In this document: one piece after another, positions 24,743 through 32,287 of the stretch
How the letters are laid out: the number at the start of each line of letters is the position of its first letter
How positions within the stretch are numbered: the stretch's first letter is position 1
DNA from: Bacteroidia bacterium 43-41
GTDB lineage: Bacteria; Bacteroidota; Bacteroidia; Bacteroidales; Dysgonomonadaceae
Length of the DNA stretch: 44,930 bases
Assembly: GCA_001898165.1 (NCBI GenBank)
Contig: MKTD01000078.1
Location: 1-44,930, forward strand
Reading direction: 5' to 3'
Program-made: the position numbers and the translations under genes
Notes under the pieces: generated by a model
The model's database searches: none
What the model saw: only the letters and a program-made list of their open reading frames with translations
Told to the model about the DNA's origin: nothing

Positions 24743-25591
24743 ATGACAAACAAAACAATTCTACTTATTTTCCTTTCGGGAGCTTTTCTCTTTGCCTGTC
24801 AAAACAGTAAACAAGAAAAGCAACCTGAACAGTTTGAAACGATTAGCACTCCAACCGGAAAATGGCAACTGATATGGAGCGACGAGTTCGATTATAGCGG
24901 ATTGCCCGATTCCGCTAAATGGAGTTACGATACTGACGGCAATGCCCGGGGATGGGGCAACAACGAAGCACAACATTACACGGCAAACGATACCTCCAAC
25001 GCATACGTAAAAGACGGGCTGCTTACCATCACCGCGAGAATTGATAGCGCGGGAGGCAAAAGATACACTTCTGCCCGGCTGATAACCAAAGGCAAAGGCG
25101 ACTGGCTTTACGGCAGGTTTGAAATAAAAGCAAAACTTCCTACGGGATTAGGAACCTGGCCCGCCATCTGGATGCTGCCTACCGATTGGGAATATGGCGG
25201 ATGGCCGGATAGCGGAGAGATTGACATTATGGAAAACGTTGGCTATGATCCGGATACCATAGTGGGATCAGCTCACACAAAAAGCTACAACCATGTGCTT
25301 GGAACACATAAAAACGGTAAGATTTATGTCCCCGATTCCTATACCGGATTCCATGTATATACCCTCGAATGGGAAGAAAAAGAGTACCGTCTATACGTGG
25401 ATGACCAACATTATTTTACATTTGTAAATGAAAAAACAGGTTTTGCAGAATGGCCTTTCGACAAGAGGTTTCACCTCCTGCTGAACTTGGCTGTTGGCGG
25501 AAACTGGGGCGGACAAAAAGGTATTGATGATTCACTCTTTCCCCATAATTTTTACATTGATTATGTAAGGGTTTATCAAAAGACAGAGTAA
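24743..25591 (+). CDS. GH16 beta-glucanase lipoprotein (laminarinase-like)
   Basis: This lipoprotein of 282 residues (lipobox FLFAC at about 16-20) carries one glycoside hydrolase family 16 domain, which cuts beta-1,3, beta-1,3/1,4 or galactan chains with retention. The start of the domain is WQLIWSDEFDYSGLPDSAKW. The catalytic motif is GEIDIMENVGYD: Glu159 nucleophile, Asp161 and Glu164 acid/base, in the EIDIME(N) form lacking the beta-bulge variation of lichenases. WPAIWMLP and FHLLLNLAVGGNWGG are typical of laminarinases. ATG 24743 is chosen because a TTG at 24731 would fall inside a terminator stem. It is the only polysaccharide-degrading enzyme beside the SusC/D pair, so it probably makes the imported oligosaccharides at the surface. 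Confidence 0.93.
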   Translation: MTNKTILLIFLSGAFLFACQNSKQEKQPEQFETISTPTGKWQLIWSDEFDYSGLPDSAKWSYDTDGNARGWGNNEAQHYTANDTSNAYVKDGLLTITARIDSAGGKRYTSARLITKGKGDWLYGRFEIKAKLPTGLGTWPAIWMLPTDWEYGGWPDSGEIDIMENVGYDPDTIVGSAHTKSYNHVLGTHKNGKIYVPDSYTGFHVYTLEWEEKEYRLYVDDQHYFTFVNEKTGFAEWPFDKRFHLLLNLAVGGNWGGQKGIDDSLFPHNFYIDYVRVYQKTE

Positions 25592-25615
25592 AACCACCGA
25601 ATTATCGCATTAAAA

Positions 25616-25656
25616 AGGGAGCGGGAGACTTACAGAGTTTATCTCGCTTTTTCTTT
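25616..25656 (+). terminator. Possible terminator after the GH16 gene
   Basis: GCGGGAGA (25621-25628) can pair with TCTCGC (25642-25647) over a two-base bulge. The stem extends through A/G-T pairs into a T-rich tail (CGCTTTTTCTTTT). The structure is imperfect but well placed 25 bases past the stop codon. Confidence 0.45.
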
Positions 25657-25750
25657 TCCCATACAATTCAAAATTGTTACGTTTTTGTTAAGTTTTTGAT
25701 TTAAAGCGTAAATTGCCTTCTATTTTTAAATTACTAAGAAAATCTTTCAC

Positions 25751-25758
25751 TAATTTTG
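25751..25758 (+). promoter_or_regulatory. -7 box of the phosphate transporter gene
   Basis: TAATTTTG matches TAnnTTTG, 29 bases before the ATG at 25788. Since transcription would begin near 25765, the box argues against the upstream TTG at 25713 as start. Confidence 0.5.
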
Positions 25759-25787
25759 TGCGCAAAAAGAACGGATATTTTACTGTT

Positions 25788-28073
25788 ATGGATCCCATTT
25801 ACCTGATCATTGTAATTATACTGCTGGGTTTAGCAATACTCGATTTAAGTGTTGGCGTAGCCAACGATGCCGTAAACTTCCTCAATTCGAGCATTGGCTC
25901 AAAAGTTGCCCCTCTGTGGGTGATCCTCACGGTAGCATCAGTCGGCGTAATGCTCGGGACATTGTTCTCCAGCGGAATGATGGAAATTGCCCGAAGCGGG
26001 GTTTTTCATCCTGAGATGTTCTCGTTCCCAAACATAATGGTGCTGTTCTTAGCCGTTATGCTTACGGATGTTATCCTTCTCGACGTTTTCAACTCGCTGG
26101 GCTTACCCACATCCACCACTGTCTCCTTAGTATTTGAATTGCTTGGTTCTGCTGTGGCAGTAGCTATCTTCAGCATCTGGCAGGCAAATGCGGGTGACCT
26201 GATTGAATACATCAACACAGGCAAGGCCTTGGCTATTATTTCCGGAATTTTTGTTTCGGTTGCCATCGCGTTTATTGTGGGTAGCGCGGTGATGTATGTT
26301 ACCCGAATTATTTTCTCCTTTAAATACAAAAGGACATTTAAGTTTTTTGGAGCGCTCTGGTGCGGATTTGCCTTAACTGCAATGACCTACTTCATTGTTT
26401 TCAAAGGATTGAAGAACAGCCCGATTGTGGCCACCGGTTTTATTGATGCGATAGAATCCAATATGCTGAGAACCCTGCTGATTACCTTTGCAGGTTGGTC
26501 GGTACTTATGGCGTTGTTACAGTTTATATTCCGGATTAATATCCTGAAAATAATAGTATTGACAGGGACCATGGCTTTAGCGCTCGCTTTCGCCAGCAAC
26601 GACCTGGTAAACTTCATCGGCGTACCTCTTGCCGGATTAGACGCATTCAAGAATGCAAGTGCCGCAGTTGCATCCGGCGGCTCGATTGACACATTATATA
26701 TGGATTCATTAAACGGGCCTGTAAAAGCAGACATAAGGATGCTGCTCGCGGCAGGAACAATTATGGTTTTAGCCTTGTGGTTCTCGAAAAAAGCAAAATC
26801 GGTGACCGAAACCGAAGTTAATCTGGCGCGCCAAAGCAGCGGATTAGAAAGATTTTCATCTACTCCGTTATCGAGATCGATTGTCCGTTGGGGAGTAGAT
26901 ACCAATCGTTTTTTCAATAAATTGGTAACACCTTCTTTCAGGGAAAAACTCAATAGCCGGTTTGTTATCCCCGAACAGATAGAAGAACAAGGTGTCTCTT
27001 TCGATTTAATTCGCGCCTCTGTAAATTTAACCATTGCAGCTCTCTTGATCTCTCTCGGAACATCACTGAAACTGCCCCTGTCAACCACTTACGTCACTTT
27101 TATGGTTGCTATGGGTACCTCGCTCGCCGATAGAGCGTGGGGACGCGAAAGCGCGGTTTACAGAATTACCGGCGTTCTAACCGTGATAGGCGGATGGTTC
27201 ATTACGGCCATAGTAGCCTTCACAGTGGCTATGGTGGTAGCTATGTTTCTTGCCTGGGGCGGAAAAATTGCCATTTTTATCGCGTTGGCCCTGGCCGGAT
27301 TTTTATTATTCAAATCTTCTAAGTTTCACCAAAAAAGGAAACTGGCTGAGAAAGCAAATGCCACATTAATTGAAGACGAGAGCGGAATAGTGAAAACCTC
27401 AACTATCGAAGTAAGGAAGGTCATTGGAAAAATGCTGGATATCTATCACCAAAACGTTAAAGGACTTACTCAAGAAGACCGTTCCCTGTTGAAGGAAATT
27501 GCGTCCAAAGCAGATGAGCTGTATCTGAACTACAAAAATAAAAGAACGTATGAAGTTGTGCCAACCATCCAATCCATTACATTGAAGGAGTTGGATATTG
27601 AGCAGGAGTATGTCCAGATTGTGGACTACACCTATGAAATATCCAAGGCTTTAAGGGTAATTACTTCCGACAGTTCGCTTTACATCGAGAACAATCACAA
27701 AGGATTTAACGATGAACAGGAAGGAGATTTGGAAGATTTAAGCAAAAAAGTGACCGACATGTACAAAACTTTTATTGCCATGATGGAGAAAAGCGATTAT
27801 TCTAATTTTGATATTATCACTAACTTCAGGGAAGAGATAATTGAACAGTGTGCAAAACTCACTAAAAAACAGATAAAGCGGGTAAAGGAAAAAGAATCCG
27901 GTACAAGAAACAGTATTTTGTTTATGAACATTCTCAATGAGACAAAGACAATTGTTCTTCAATCGGTTAACCTGATGAAGTCGCAACGAAACATGATACT
28001 GACCGTAAAAAAACTATCCGACGAAGAAAAAATAAGAACTAAAGCCCTCGCTGACGCGTCGCTTCAAACGTGA
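25788..28073 (+). CDS. PiT family inorganic phosphate transporter with PhoU-like tail
   Basis: This inner-membrane protein of 761 residues is a Na+ or H+/phosphate (or metal-phosphate) symporter. The two inverted PiT signatures are visible: VGVANDAVNFLNSSIGSKVAP near residue 20 and ALAFASNDLVNFIGVPLAGLDA near 265, plus LGLPTSTTVSLVFELLG and LKLPLSTTYVTFMVAMGT, the paired TST motifs of the substrate site. About twelve hydrophobic segments end near residue 510. The remaining 250 residues are charged and helical (KVIGKMLDIYHQNVKGLTQ and later helices), resembling PhoU four-helix bundles that regulate phosphate uptake, here fused to the carrier. I choose ATG 25788; TTG 25713 lies upstream of the likely promoter. 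The 3' end overlaps the convergent methyltransferase gene by 35 bases. Confidence 0.93.
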   Translation: MDPIYLIIVIILLGLAILDLSVGVANDAVNFLNSSIGSKVAPLWVILTVASVGVMLGTLFSSGMMEIARSGVFHPEMFSFPNIMVLFLAVMLTDVILLDVFNSLGLPTSTTVSLVFELLGSAVAVAIFSIWQANAGDLIEYINTGKALAIISGIFVSVAIAFIVGSAVMYVTRIIFSFKYKRTFKFFGALWCGFALTAMTYFIVFKGLKNSPIVATGFIDAIESNMLRTLLITFAGWSVLMALLQFIFRINILKIIVLTGTMALALAFASNDLVNFIGVPLAGLDAFKNASAAVASGGSIDTLYMDSLNGPVKADIRMLLAAGTIMVLALWFSKKAKSVTETEVNLARQSSGLERFSSTPLSRSIVRWGVDTNRFFNKLVTPSFREKLNSRFVIPEQIEEQGVSFDLIRASVNLTIAALLISLGTSLKLPLSTTYVTFMVAMGTSLADRAWGRESAVYRITGVLTVIGGWFITAIVAFTVAMVVAMFLAWGGKIAIFIALALAGFLLFKSSKFHQKRKLAEKANATLIEDESGIVKTSTIEVRKVIGKMLDIYHQNVKGLTQEDRSLLKEIASKADELYLNYKNKRTYEVVPTIQSITLKELDIEQEYVQIVDYTYEISKALRVITSDSSLYIENNHKGFNDEQEGDLEDLSKKVTDMYKTFIAMMEKSDYSNFDIITNFREEIIEQCAKLTKKQIKRVKEKESGTRNSILFMNILNETKTIVLQSVNLMKSQRNMILTVKKLSDEEKIRTKALADASLQT

Positions 28074-28827
28074 GCACGGCAGTGGAGACCGAGACATTAA
28101 GCGAATCAATTTTTCCCCGCATCGGGATTTTGATTCGCTTTGTTGCATTTTTAAGCCAAAAACCGGTCAGGCCTTCGGCTTCAGTACCCATCACAATAGC
28201 AGAGGGCGTCCGGAAGTCAATATCCTGATAGAACTCGGCAGCCTGCAGTTCGGCCGCATAAGAGGCGATCTTGTTTGCCTGCAGCCAGGCAAGAGCTTCT
28301 TCCGACGTGCAGACGGCCGTTTGTACCGTGAAAATTCCGCCCACACTGGAACGGACTACATTAGGATTGTACAGGTCGGTCTGCAGGTCACACACAATAA
28401 CCGCATCCGCAGCCGCGGCATCGGCTGTGCGGAGGATCGCCCCCAGGTTTCCGGGTTTCTCCACCGCTTCCAGAATAATTACAAACGGATTTTTTGAAAG
28501 CCTTAAATTTTCGAGTGTATGTAACTTAGGCTTCGCCACCGCTATAATGCCGTCAGAATTCTCCCTGTAAGCAATTTTCCCGAAAATCTCCGATGAAATA
28601 TCAAAAATATTTTTGTCTTCTATGGAGCTCAATACGTCGGGGTACTTTGTTTTCTCAAACATTTCCCGGCAAACATAAGCCGATTCAATCGTGTAATTGC
28701 TTTGCAATGCCAGCGATAACTCCCGGGCGCCTTCTATTACAAAAAGCTGCTGCTCTTTGCGTTCCTTGCTTTTTGCAAGTTTTACAATGTTTTTTATCGA
28801 TTGATTTTGAGGACTTGTAATAAGCAT
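28039..28827 (-). CDS. TrmH/SpoU-type RNA 2'-O-methyltransferase
   Basis: This 262-residue cytoplasmic enzyme uses S-adenosylmethionine to methylate a ribose 2'-OH in rRNA or tRNA through a trefoil-knot SPOUT fold. An N-terminal substrate-binding domain (ITSPQNQSIKNIVKLAKSKERKEQQLFVIEGARE) covers residues 1-90. The three SPOUT motifs are visible: EAVEKPGNLGAILRTADAAA near 118 (motif 1, with catalytic Arg), IVMGTEAEGLTGFW near 213 (motif 2) and IPMRGKIDSLNVSVSTAVLTFEATRQR at the C-terminus (motif 3). Specific target unknown; the layout is that of RlmB/TsnR-like enzymes. It starts 5 bases after the periplasmic thioredoxin gene and so shares its transcript. Its last 35 bases overlap, antisense, the end of the phosphate transporter gene. 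Confidence 0.93.
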   Translation of the reverse strand: MLITSPQNQSIKNIVKLAKSKERKEQQLFVIEGARELSLALQSNYTIESAYVCREMFEKTKYPDVLSSIEDKNIFDISSEIFGKIAYRENSDGIIAVAKPKLHTLENLRLSKNPFVIILEAVEKPGNLGAILRTADAAAADAVIVCDLQTDLYNPNVVRSSVGGIFTVQTAVCTSEEALAWLQANKIASYAAELQAAEFYQDIDFRTPSAIVMGTEAEGLTGFWLKNATKRIKIPMRGKIDSLNVSVSTAVLTFEATRQRGL

Positions 28828-28832
28828 AACAG

Positions 28833-29279
28833 TTATTCTCCCTTGTTCAAAAGGAGAGTATCAACATTTTTCTTGAGTTGGCTTTTGGGTACAGCACCCA
28901 ATACTCCTTGCGGAGTTCCGGTCATGGGAACATAAAGTATCGTAGGAATGCTCTGAACGCCAAATGCGCGAGCGAGTTCGGTCTCTTCATCCACATTCAC
29001 CTTGTAAACGTAAATTTCCTCGCCATACTCGGCAGCAAGCTCTTCCAAAGCAGGAGCGACTTGTCGGCAAGGGCCGCACCATGCCGCCCAGAAATCGATA
29101 ATGGCAGGTTTGTCGCCTTTATATTTCCATTCCGATTCGTTAATATAGTCGAATACTTTCTCTGTGAAACCCGCTTTATCTAAAGCGATGGGTTTTACTG
29201 TTTTTTTAACTTGCGGTTCCGTTGCCGCCGCAGAAAAGACTATACCGAGAACGGAAAATATTACAATTAATTTTTTCAT
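28833..29279 (-). CDS. Periplasmic thioredoxin family protein
   Basis: This 148-residue protein has an N-terminal signal peptide (KLIVIFSVLGIVFSAAATE) and one thioredoxin domain. The active site is FWAAWCGPCRQVAP near residue 65 with both cysteines, and the cis-proline loop is VQSIPTILYVP near 115. It should reduce or shuffle disulfides in the periplasm. The contrast with the CxxC-less thioredoxin-fold protein at 3879-4370 is notable. It is the first gene of a two-gene transcript with the TrmH-type methyltransferase, with no obvious functional link. Confidence 0.93.
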   Translation of the reverse strand: MKKLIVIFSVLGIVFSAAATEPQVKKTVKPIALDKAGFTEKVFDYINESEWKYKGDKPAIIDFWAAWCGPCRQVAPALEELAAEYGEEIYVYKVNVDEETELARAFGVQSIPTILYVPMTGTPQGVLGAVPKSQLKKNVDTLLLNKGE

Positions 29280-29368
29280 TTTTATTATATATATACCTGT
29301 GATTAAAAAATGTTATCTATTAACGCCTTCCTATAGATAAAAGTTTATCGGTTTCTTAAAACAGTTTC

Positions 29369-29872
29369 TTAAAACTCAGCCCGGTCTTTATACGATATAC
29401 TTCCCGGGCGCATGATCCCGAATTCTTTCGCGCCAACGGTATCTATCCTTAATTTCCAGATTTTCACATTATTCACTGCCGGAACCGAATAGGTGAATTT
29501 TTTATCGACATATTGCCGCATAATGATGTTGAGCGCTCTCTCTTTTTCGGTAAAATCGCTTTCAAATTCCACTTCCCCTTCGCACACAACACTCCCGGCT
29601 TTCATCCTGTAACTGCATGCCACTTCGGGATGTTGGCAGATCAGTTCGGGATCGGAACAAAACGTAACACAAATCCGCGGGTTCTTCTTCATCGTGCGGA
29701 TTGAACGTCCGTCTTGTGCGGAGTGCAGGTAGATAACGCCATCTTCATAACCGAAATTCATCGGCAATACATATGGGCGCCCTTCTTCGTCTGCCATACC
29801 CACAAAACATACTTTGCACGAACGGATAACGGTTTCGATACGCTCCCGCTCTTCTATTGAAAATGTTTTCAT
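29369..29872 (-). CDS. Pyridoxamine 5'-phosphate oxidase-fold flavoprotein (NimA-like)
   Basis: This 167-residue cytoplasmic protein has the split-barrel FMN-binding fold of the NimA/PPOX-like family: VIRSCKVCFVGMADEEGRPYVLPMNFGYEDGVIYLHSA in the first 60 residues, then GRSIRTMKKNPRICVTFCSD and the strand AGSVVCEGEVEFE. Known members include 5-nitroimidazole reductases, but many are uncharacterised flavin reductases, so resistance cannot be inferred. It lies 26 bases after the LytTR regulator gene on the same strand, which suggests co-transcription. Confidence 0.87.
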   Translation of the reverse strand: MKTFSIEERERIETVIRSCKVCFVGMADEEGRPYVLPMNFGYEDGVIYLHSAQDGRSIRTMKKNPRICVTFCSDPELICQHPEVACSYRMKAGSVVCEGEVEFESDFTEKERALNIIMRQYVDKKFTYSVPAVNNVKIWKLRIDTVGAKEFGIMRPGSISYKDRAEF

Positions 29873-29898
29873 ACTTTTTTATGATTCTTTCTTCTAAG

Positions 29899-30768
29899 TT
29901 AACAGTAATCCATCTGTTTTCTGAATTCTGCCGCTTTTTCTCCCGAAACAAACACCGACGGTAATTTTGGATGCATCCGGAGTCTGTATCCGGCGGCATT
30001 GCCTTCAACCCAGGTGATTTTATTTTTGTTTATAATCACCTCGTCGCGGCACCGGAAAAGCTGTTCAAAATGTTCATTTTCTGTTTGAAACTCCTCCAAG
30101 GTAGTCGTTACCGCCAACTCCTCTACCTTTCCATTATGGGCAATATTCACCACTAAGTAATCCCCCTTTGATTCTGCCGAAATAAAAGTGTTGATATCAA
30201 TGGGTTTGATAAATCTTTGCAAGCTGATGTATTGCGGGTCATTGTCCAAGGGAGCCTCTTTATTGTCCAGCATTAAACTGATGTTCATTGTGGCCGCTTT
30301 CTGCAAACTTCGTTTCACAAGATAGGTATGCCGGATCAACAGCACGACCAAATAAGGAAAGAATCCTACCGATACCACGATCCATAACATATCCAAATAG
30401 CCGTGAATGTTAGGCGGAAAGACTCCTCTGATGTAGTTAATCAGCCACATGGCTGTCGCAATGCTTATCATCTGATAAATACACATGAGTATTTCCTTAC
30501 CCAATGTCCATTTCTCGTCGGAAAAAGAGCGTGGAAACAATTTAATCCAAAAAAAGTTTATCAGCATAATAATATAGGAGCCTCCGGCATATACCAATGC
30601 CGTGATATAGGGATTACCCAAAATGTTCCTGTTCCCTAAATTAAAGGGTTGCAAAAAACTCAATATTAAAAAAACACCTGCGGCAGTTGTGGTGCTAATC
30701 GCGAAGTAAACACCTAAATTCGCATATCCGGGGTGCGGGCGGCGTAATATGGCTAAGATCCAGTTCAT
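29899..30768 (-). CDS. Membrane-anchored LytTR DNA-binding regulator
   Basis: This 289-residue protein has four predicted transmembrane helices in residues 20-150 (AISTTTAAGVFLILSFL, ALVYAGGSYIIMLINFFWI, ISIATAMWLINYI, MLWIVVSVGFFPYLVVLLI), followed by a short linker. A C-terminal LytTR DNA-binding domain covers about 185-285 (FISAESKGDYLVVNIAHNGKVEELAVTTTLEEF, FRCRDEVIINKNKITWVEGN and RLRMHPKLPSVFVSG). The layout is that of a membrane-embedded one-component regulator without histidine kinase or receiver domain, common in Bacteroidetes. It follows the rplT terminator and is probably co-transcribed with the PPOX-fold gene. Confidence 0.88.
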   Translation of the reverse strand: MNWILAILRRPHPGYANLGVYFAISTTTAAGVFLILSFLQPFNLGNRNILGNPYITALVYAGGSYIIMLINFFWIKLFPRSFSDEKWTLGKEILMCIYQMISIATAMWLINYIRGVFPPNIHGYLDMLWIVVSVGFFPYLVVLLIRHTYLVKRSLQKAATMNISLMLDNKEAPLDNDPQYISLQRFIKPIDINTFISAESKGDYLVVNIAHNGKVEELAVTTTLEEFQTENEHFEQLFRCRDEVIINKNKITWVEGNAAGYRLRMHPKLPSVFVSGEKAAEFRKQMDYC

Positions 30769-30805
30769 AAAACAGACAAAATCGATTTCAGGTTATAAAA
30801 GTAAT

Positions 30806-30841
30806 AAAAAAAGGGAAAACCGGTCGGTTTTCCCTTTTTTT
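30806..30841 (-). terminator. Terminator of the rpmI-rplT transcript
   Basis: A perfect 16-bp inverted repeat (30806-30821 and 30826-30841) with tetraloop GGTC has an A-rich arm that becomes a U run in RNA. Its upper arm reaches into the rplT stop codon (30840-30842), an unusually tight layout. The symmetric A/T flanks would also allow function on the other strand. Confidence 0.9.
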
Positions 30842-31184
30842 ATTTCACCTTATCTACAATGGCTTTGAACGCTTCGGGATGATTCATCGCCAAATCGGCA
30901 AGAACTTTACGGTTGATGTCTATCTCGTTTTTGTGCAATGCTCCCATCAAGCGGGAATACGACATGCCCTGCAGACGTGCGGCGGCATTGATACGTTGAA
31001 TCCATAACGCACGGAAGTTGCGTTTTTTATTTTTACGGTCGCGGTAGGCATAGGTCAACCCCTTTTCCCACGTATTTTTGGCTACCGTCCACACATTTTT
31101 GCGTGCGCCGATATAACCTCTTGTTAATTTCAGAACTTTTTTTCTGCGGTTGCGCGATGCAACATGATTTACTGATCTTGGCAT
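30840..31184 (-). CDS. rplT: Large ribosomal subunit protein bL20
   Basis: This 114-residue basic protein binds 23S rRNA early in 50S assembly and can repress its own operon. The sequence is textbook bL20: [29 protein letters not shown] at the start, [26 protein letters not shown] in the middle and [23 protein letters not shown] near the end. It lies 96 bases after rpmI on the same strand, and its stop codon is embedded in the terminator hairpin. Confidence 0.98.
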   Translation of the reverse strand: MPRSVNHVASRNRRKKVLKLTRGYIGARKNVWTVAKNTWEKGLTYAYRDRKNKKRNFRALWIQRINAAARLQGMSYSRLMGALHKNEIDINRKVLADLAMNHPEAFKAIVDKVK

Positions 31185-31280
31185 AATGTTACTTGTTTTT
31201 GAATGTCAGCGTTCCCGTCGGGCGGAAATCTTTGGAGCATACATCCGGTTATAAATCGTTAAGTTGGAAAGCTTCGGGAT

Positions 31281-31478
31281 TTATTTCAGTCCCAATAAAT
31301 GTTTTACGCTGTTTTCGTCTGCTTTGTGAACAAGGCCGGTCTGCGTAAGATTTCTCTTTTGCTTTTTGGTCTTTTTCGTTAAGATGTGACTTTTGTACGC
31401 ATGCTTTCTCTTGATTTTTCCTGTTCCGGTAAGGGCGAACCTCTTTTTGGCACCGGAATTAGTCTTCATTTTTGGCAT
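31281..31478 (-). CDS. rpmI: Large ribosomal subunit protein bL35
   Basis: This 65-residue basic protein is bL35 of the 50S subunit: [35 protein letters not shown], then KRNL and a short C-terminus. It is the second-to-last gene of the thrS-infC-rpmI-rplT cluster. The 192-base gap before it contains a promoter candidate and a large hairpin. Confidence 0.98.
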   Translation of the reverse strand: MPKMKTNSGAKKRFALTGTGKIKRKHAYKSHILTKKTKKQKRNLTQTGLVHKADENSVKHLLGLK

Positions 31479-31520
31479 TTTGCTGTCCTTTGTTTATTTG
31501 TAAATAATCCTGTTTAGATA

Positions 31521-31573
31521 ATCAACCCGATATTGCTTATCCGCAATGGGAGTCCGCAATATCGCCGGTTGAT
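31521..31573 (-). promoter_or_regulatory. Structured leader upstream of rpmI-rplT
   Basis: In the minus-strand RNA a long hairpin forms from 31557-31573 and 31521-31535: seven pairs (ATCAACC/GGTTGAT), a two-base bulge, then eight pairs (CGATATTG/CAATATCG). A second, smaller hairpin (ATTGC-GGATAA-GCAAT, 31532-31547) uses the same 3' arm, so the two exclude each other. The 8-base word ATTGCGGA occurs twice (31540-31547 and 31553-31560), each copy able to pair with the shared GCAAT. This is a plausible switch for autoregulation by bL20, by analogy with L20 leaders in other phyla. Confidence 0.5.
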
Positions 31574-31617
31574 GTTTATGTTGAGGCCTTATCAGCCTTT
31601 TTTAATCAAAAAGTGTG

Positions 31618-31625
31618 CAAAGGTA
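31618..31625 (-). promoter_or_regulatory. Internal -7 box before rpmI
   Basis: The minus strand reads TACCTTTG, a TAnnTTTG match, 140 bases before the rpmI start and 45 bases past the infC stop. A TTTTTC stands near the -33 position instead of TTTG. Transcription would start about 31611, placing the whole hairpin in the leader. Confidence 0.5.
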
Positions 31626-31670
31626 CTACTTATTTTTGAAAAACCGATGCAACTTCCTTTTTTTTACGTT

Positions 31671-32231
31671 TTATTCAGAAGGTTGTTCTTTTTTAGGGGT
31701 CCCTTGTTTCTTGGGCGTAAGCATTATTATCATACGCTTCCCTTCCAACACGGGTAATTGTTCTACTTTGGCATAATCTTCCAAATCGTTGGCGAAACGA
31801 AGCAGCAACACTTCTCCCTGTTCCTTAAACAAAATAGAACGTCCCTTGAAAAACACGTAAGCTTTTACCTTGGCGCCCTCTTCCAGAAAGCTTTTGGCAT
31901 GTTTCAGCTTAAAGTTGTAATCGTGATCGTCGGTTTGCGGCCCGAAACGTATCTCTTTTACCACAATCTTAACTGCTTTTGCTTTCTGCTCTTTTTGTTT
32001 TTTCTTCTGCTGGTACAGAAATTTCTGATAATCAATAATCCGGCATACCGGCGGGACGGCTGTCGGCGAAATTTCTACAAGGTCCAATTCTTTTTCTTCG
32101 GCAATCCGCAAGGCTTCTTTGGTGGGATATATCCCCTGTTCTACGTTATCGCCCACAAGGCGGACTTCGGGCACACGGATACGTTCGTTGATCCGATGTT
32201 GATCTTTTGTGTCTCTAAAGTTATTCCTCAT
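31671..32231 (-). CDS. infC: Translation initiation factor IF-3
   Basis: This 186-residue factor binds the 30S subunit and checks start-codon pairing. The N-domain has [16 protein letters not shown] followed by [41 protein letters not shown]. The C-domain has [40 protein letters not shown], and the tail ends in a charged extension. The start is a plain ATG at 32231, not the rare AUU used for autoregulation in enterobacteria. It follows thrS by 56 bases. Confidence 0.98.
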   Translation of the reverse strand: MRNNFRDTKDQHRINERIRVPEVRLVGDNVEQGIYPTKEALRIAEEKELDLVEISPTAVPPVCRIIDYQKFLYQQKKKQKEQKAKAVKIVVKEIRFGPQTDDHDYNFKLKHAKSFLEEGAKVKAYVFFKGRSILFKEQGEVLLLRFANDLEDYAKVEQLPVLEGKRMIIMLTPKKQGTPKKEQPSE

Positions 32232-32287
32232 CCGGATAGTATTATTCCTTTCTTTATAAATGTTACTGTTTTTTAGATTGTCGAAAA

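Noticed and set aside
26387-27088. 233-codon frame on the minus strand within the phosphate transporter gene
   Set aside because: It is the antisense of a clear PiT membrane segment; residue content (Ser/Ala/Ile) is that of reversed codons.
29369-29872. Nitroimidazole resistance gene (nim)
   Set aside because: Only the PPOX-like fold is supported; general family members have other roles, so a resistance claim would be overreach.
30769-30839. Bacteroidales-1 RNA, often found just downstream of rplT
   Set aside because: Only 71 bases lie between rplT and the next gene, and they hold a simple 16-bp terminator; no room or sign of that RNA.
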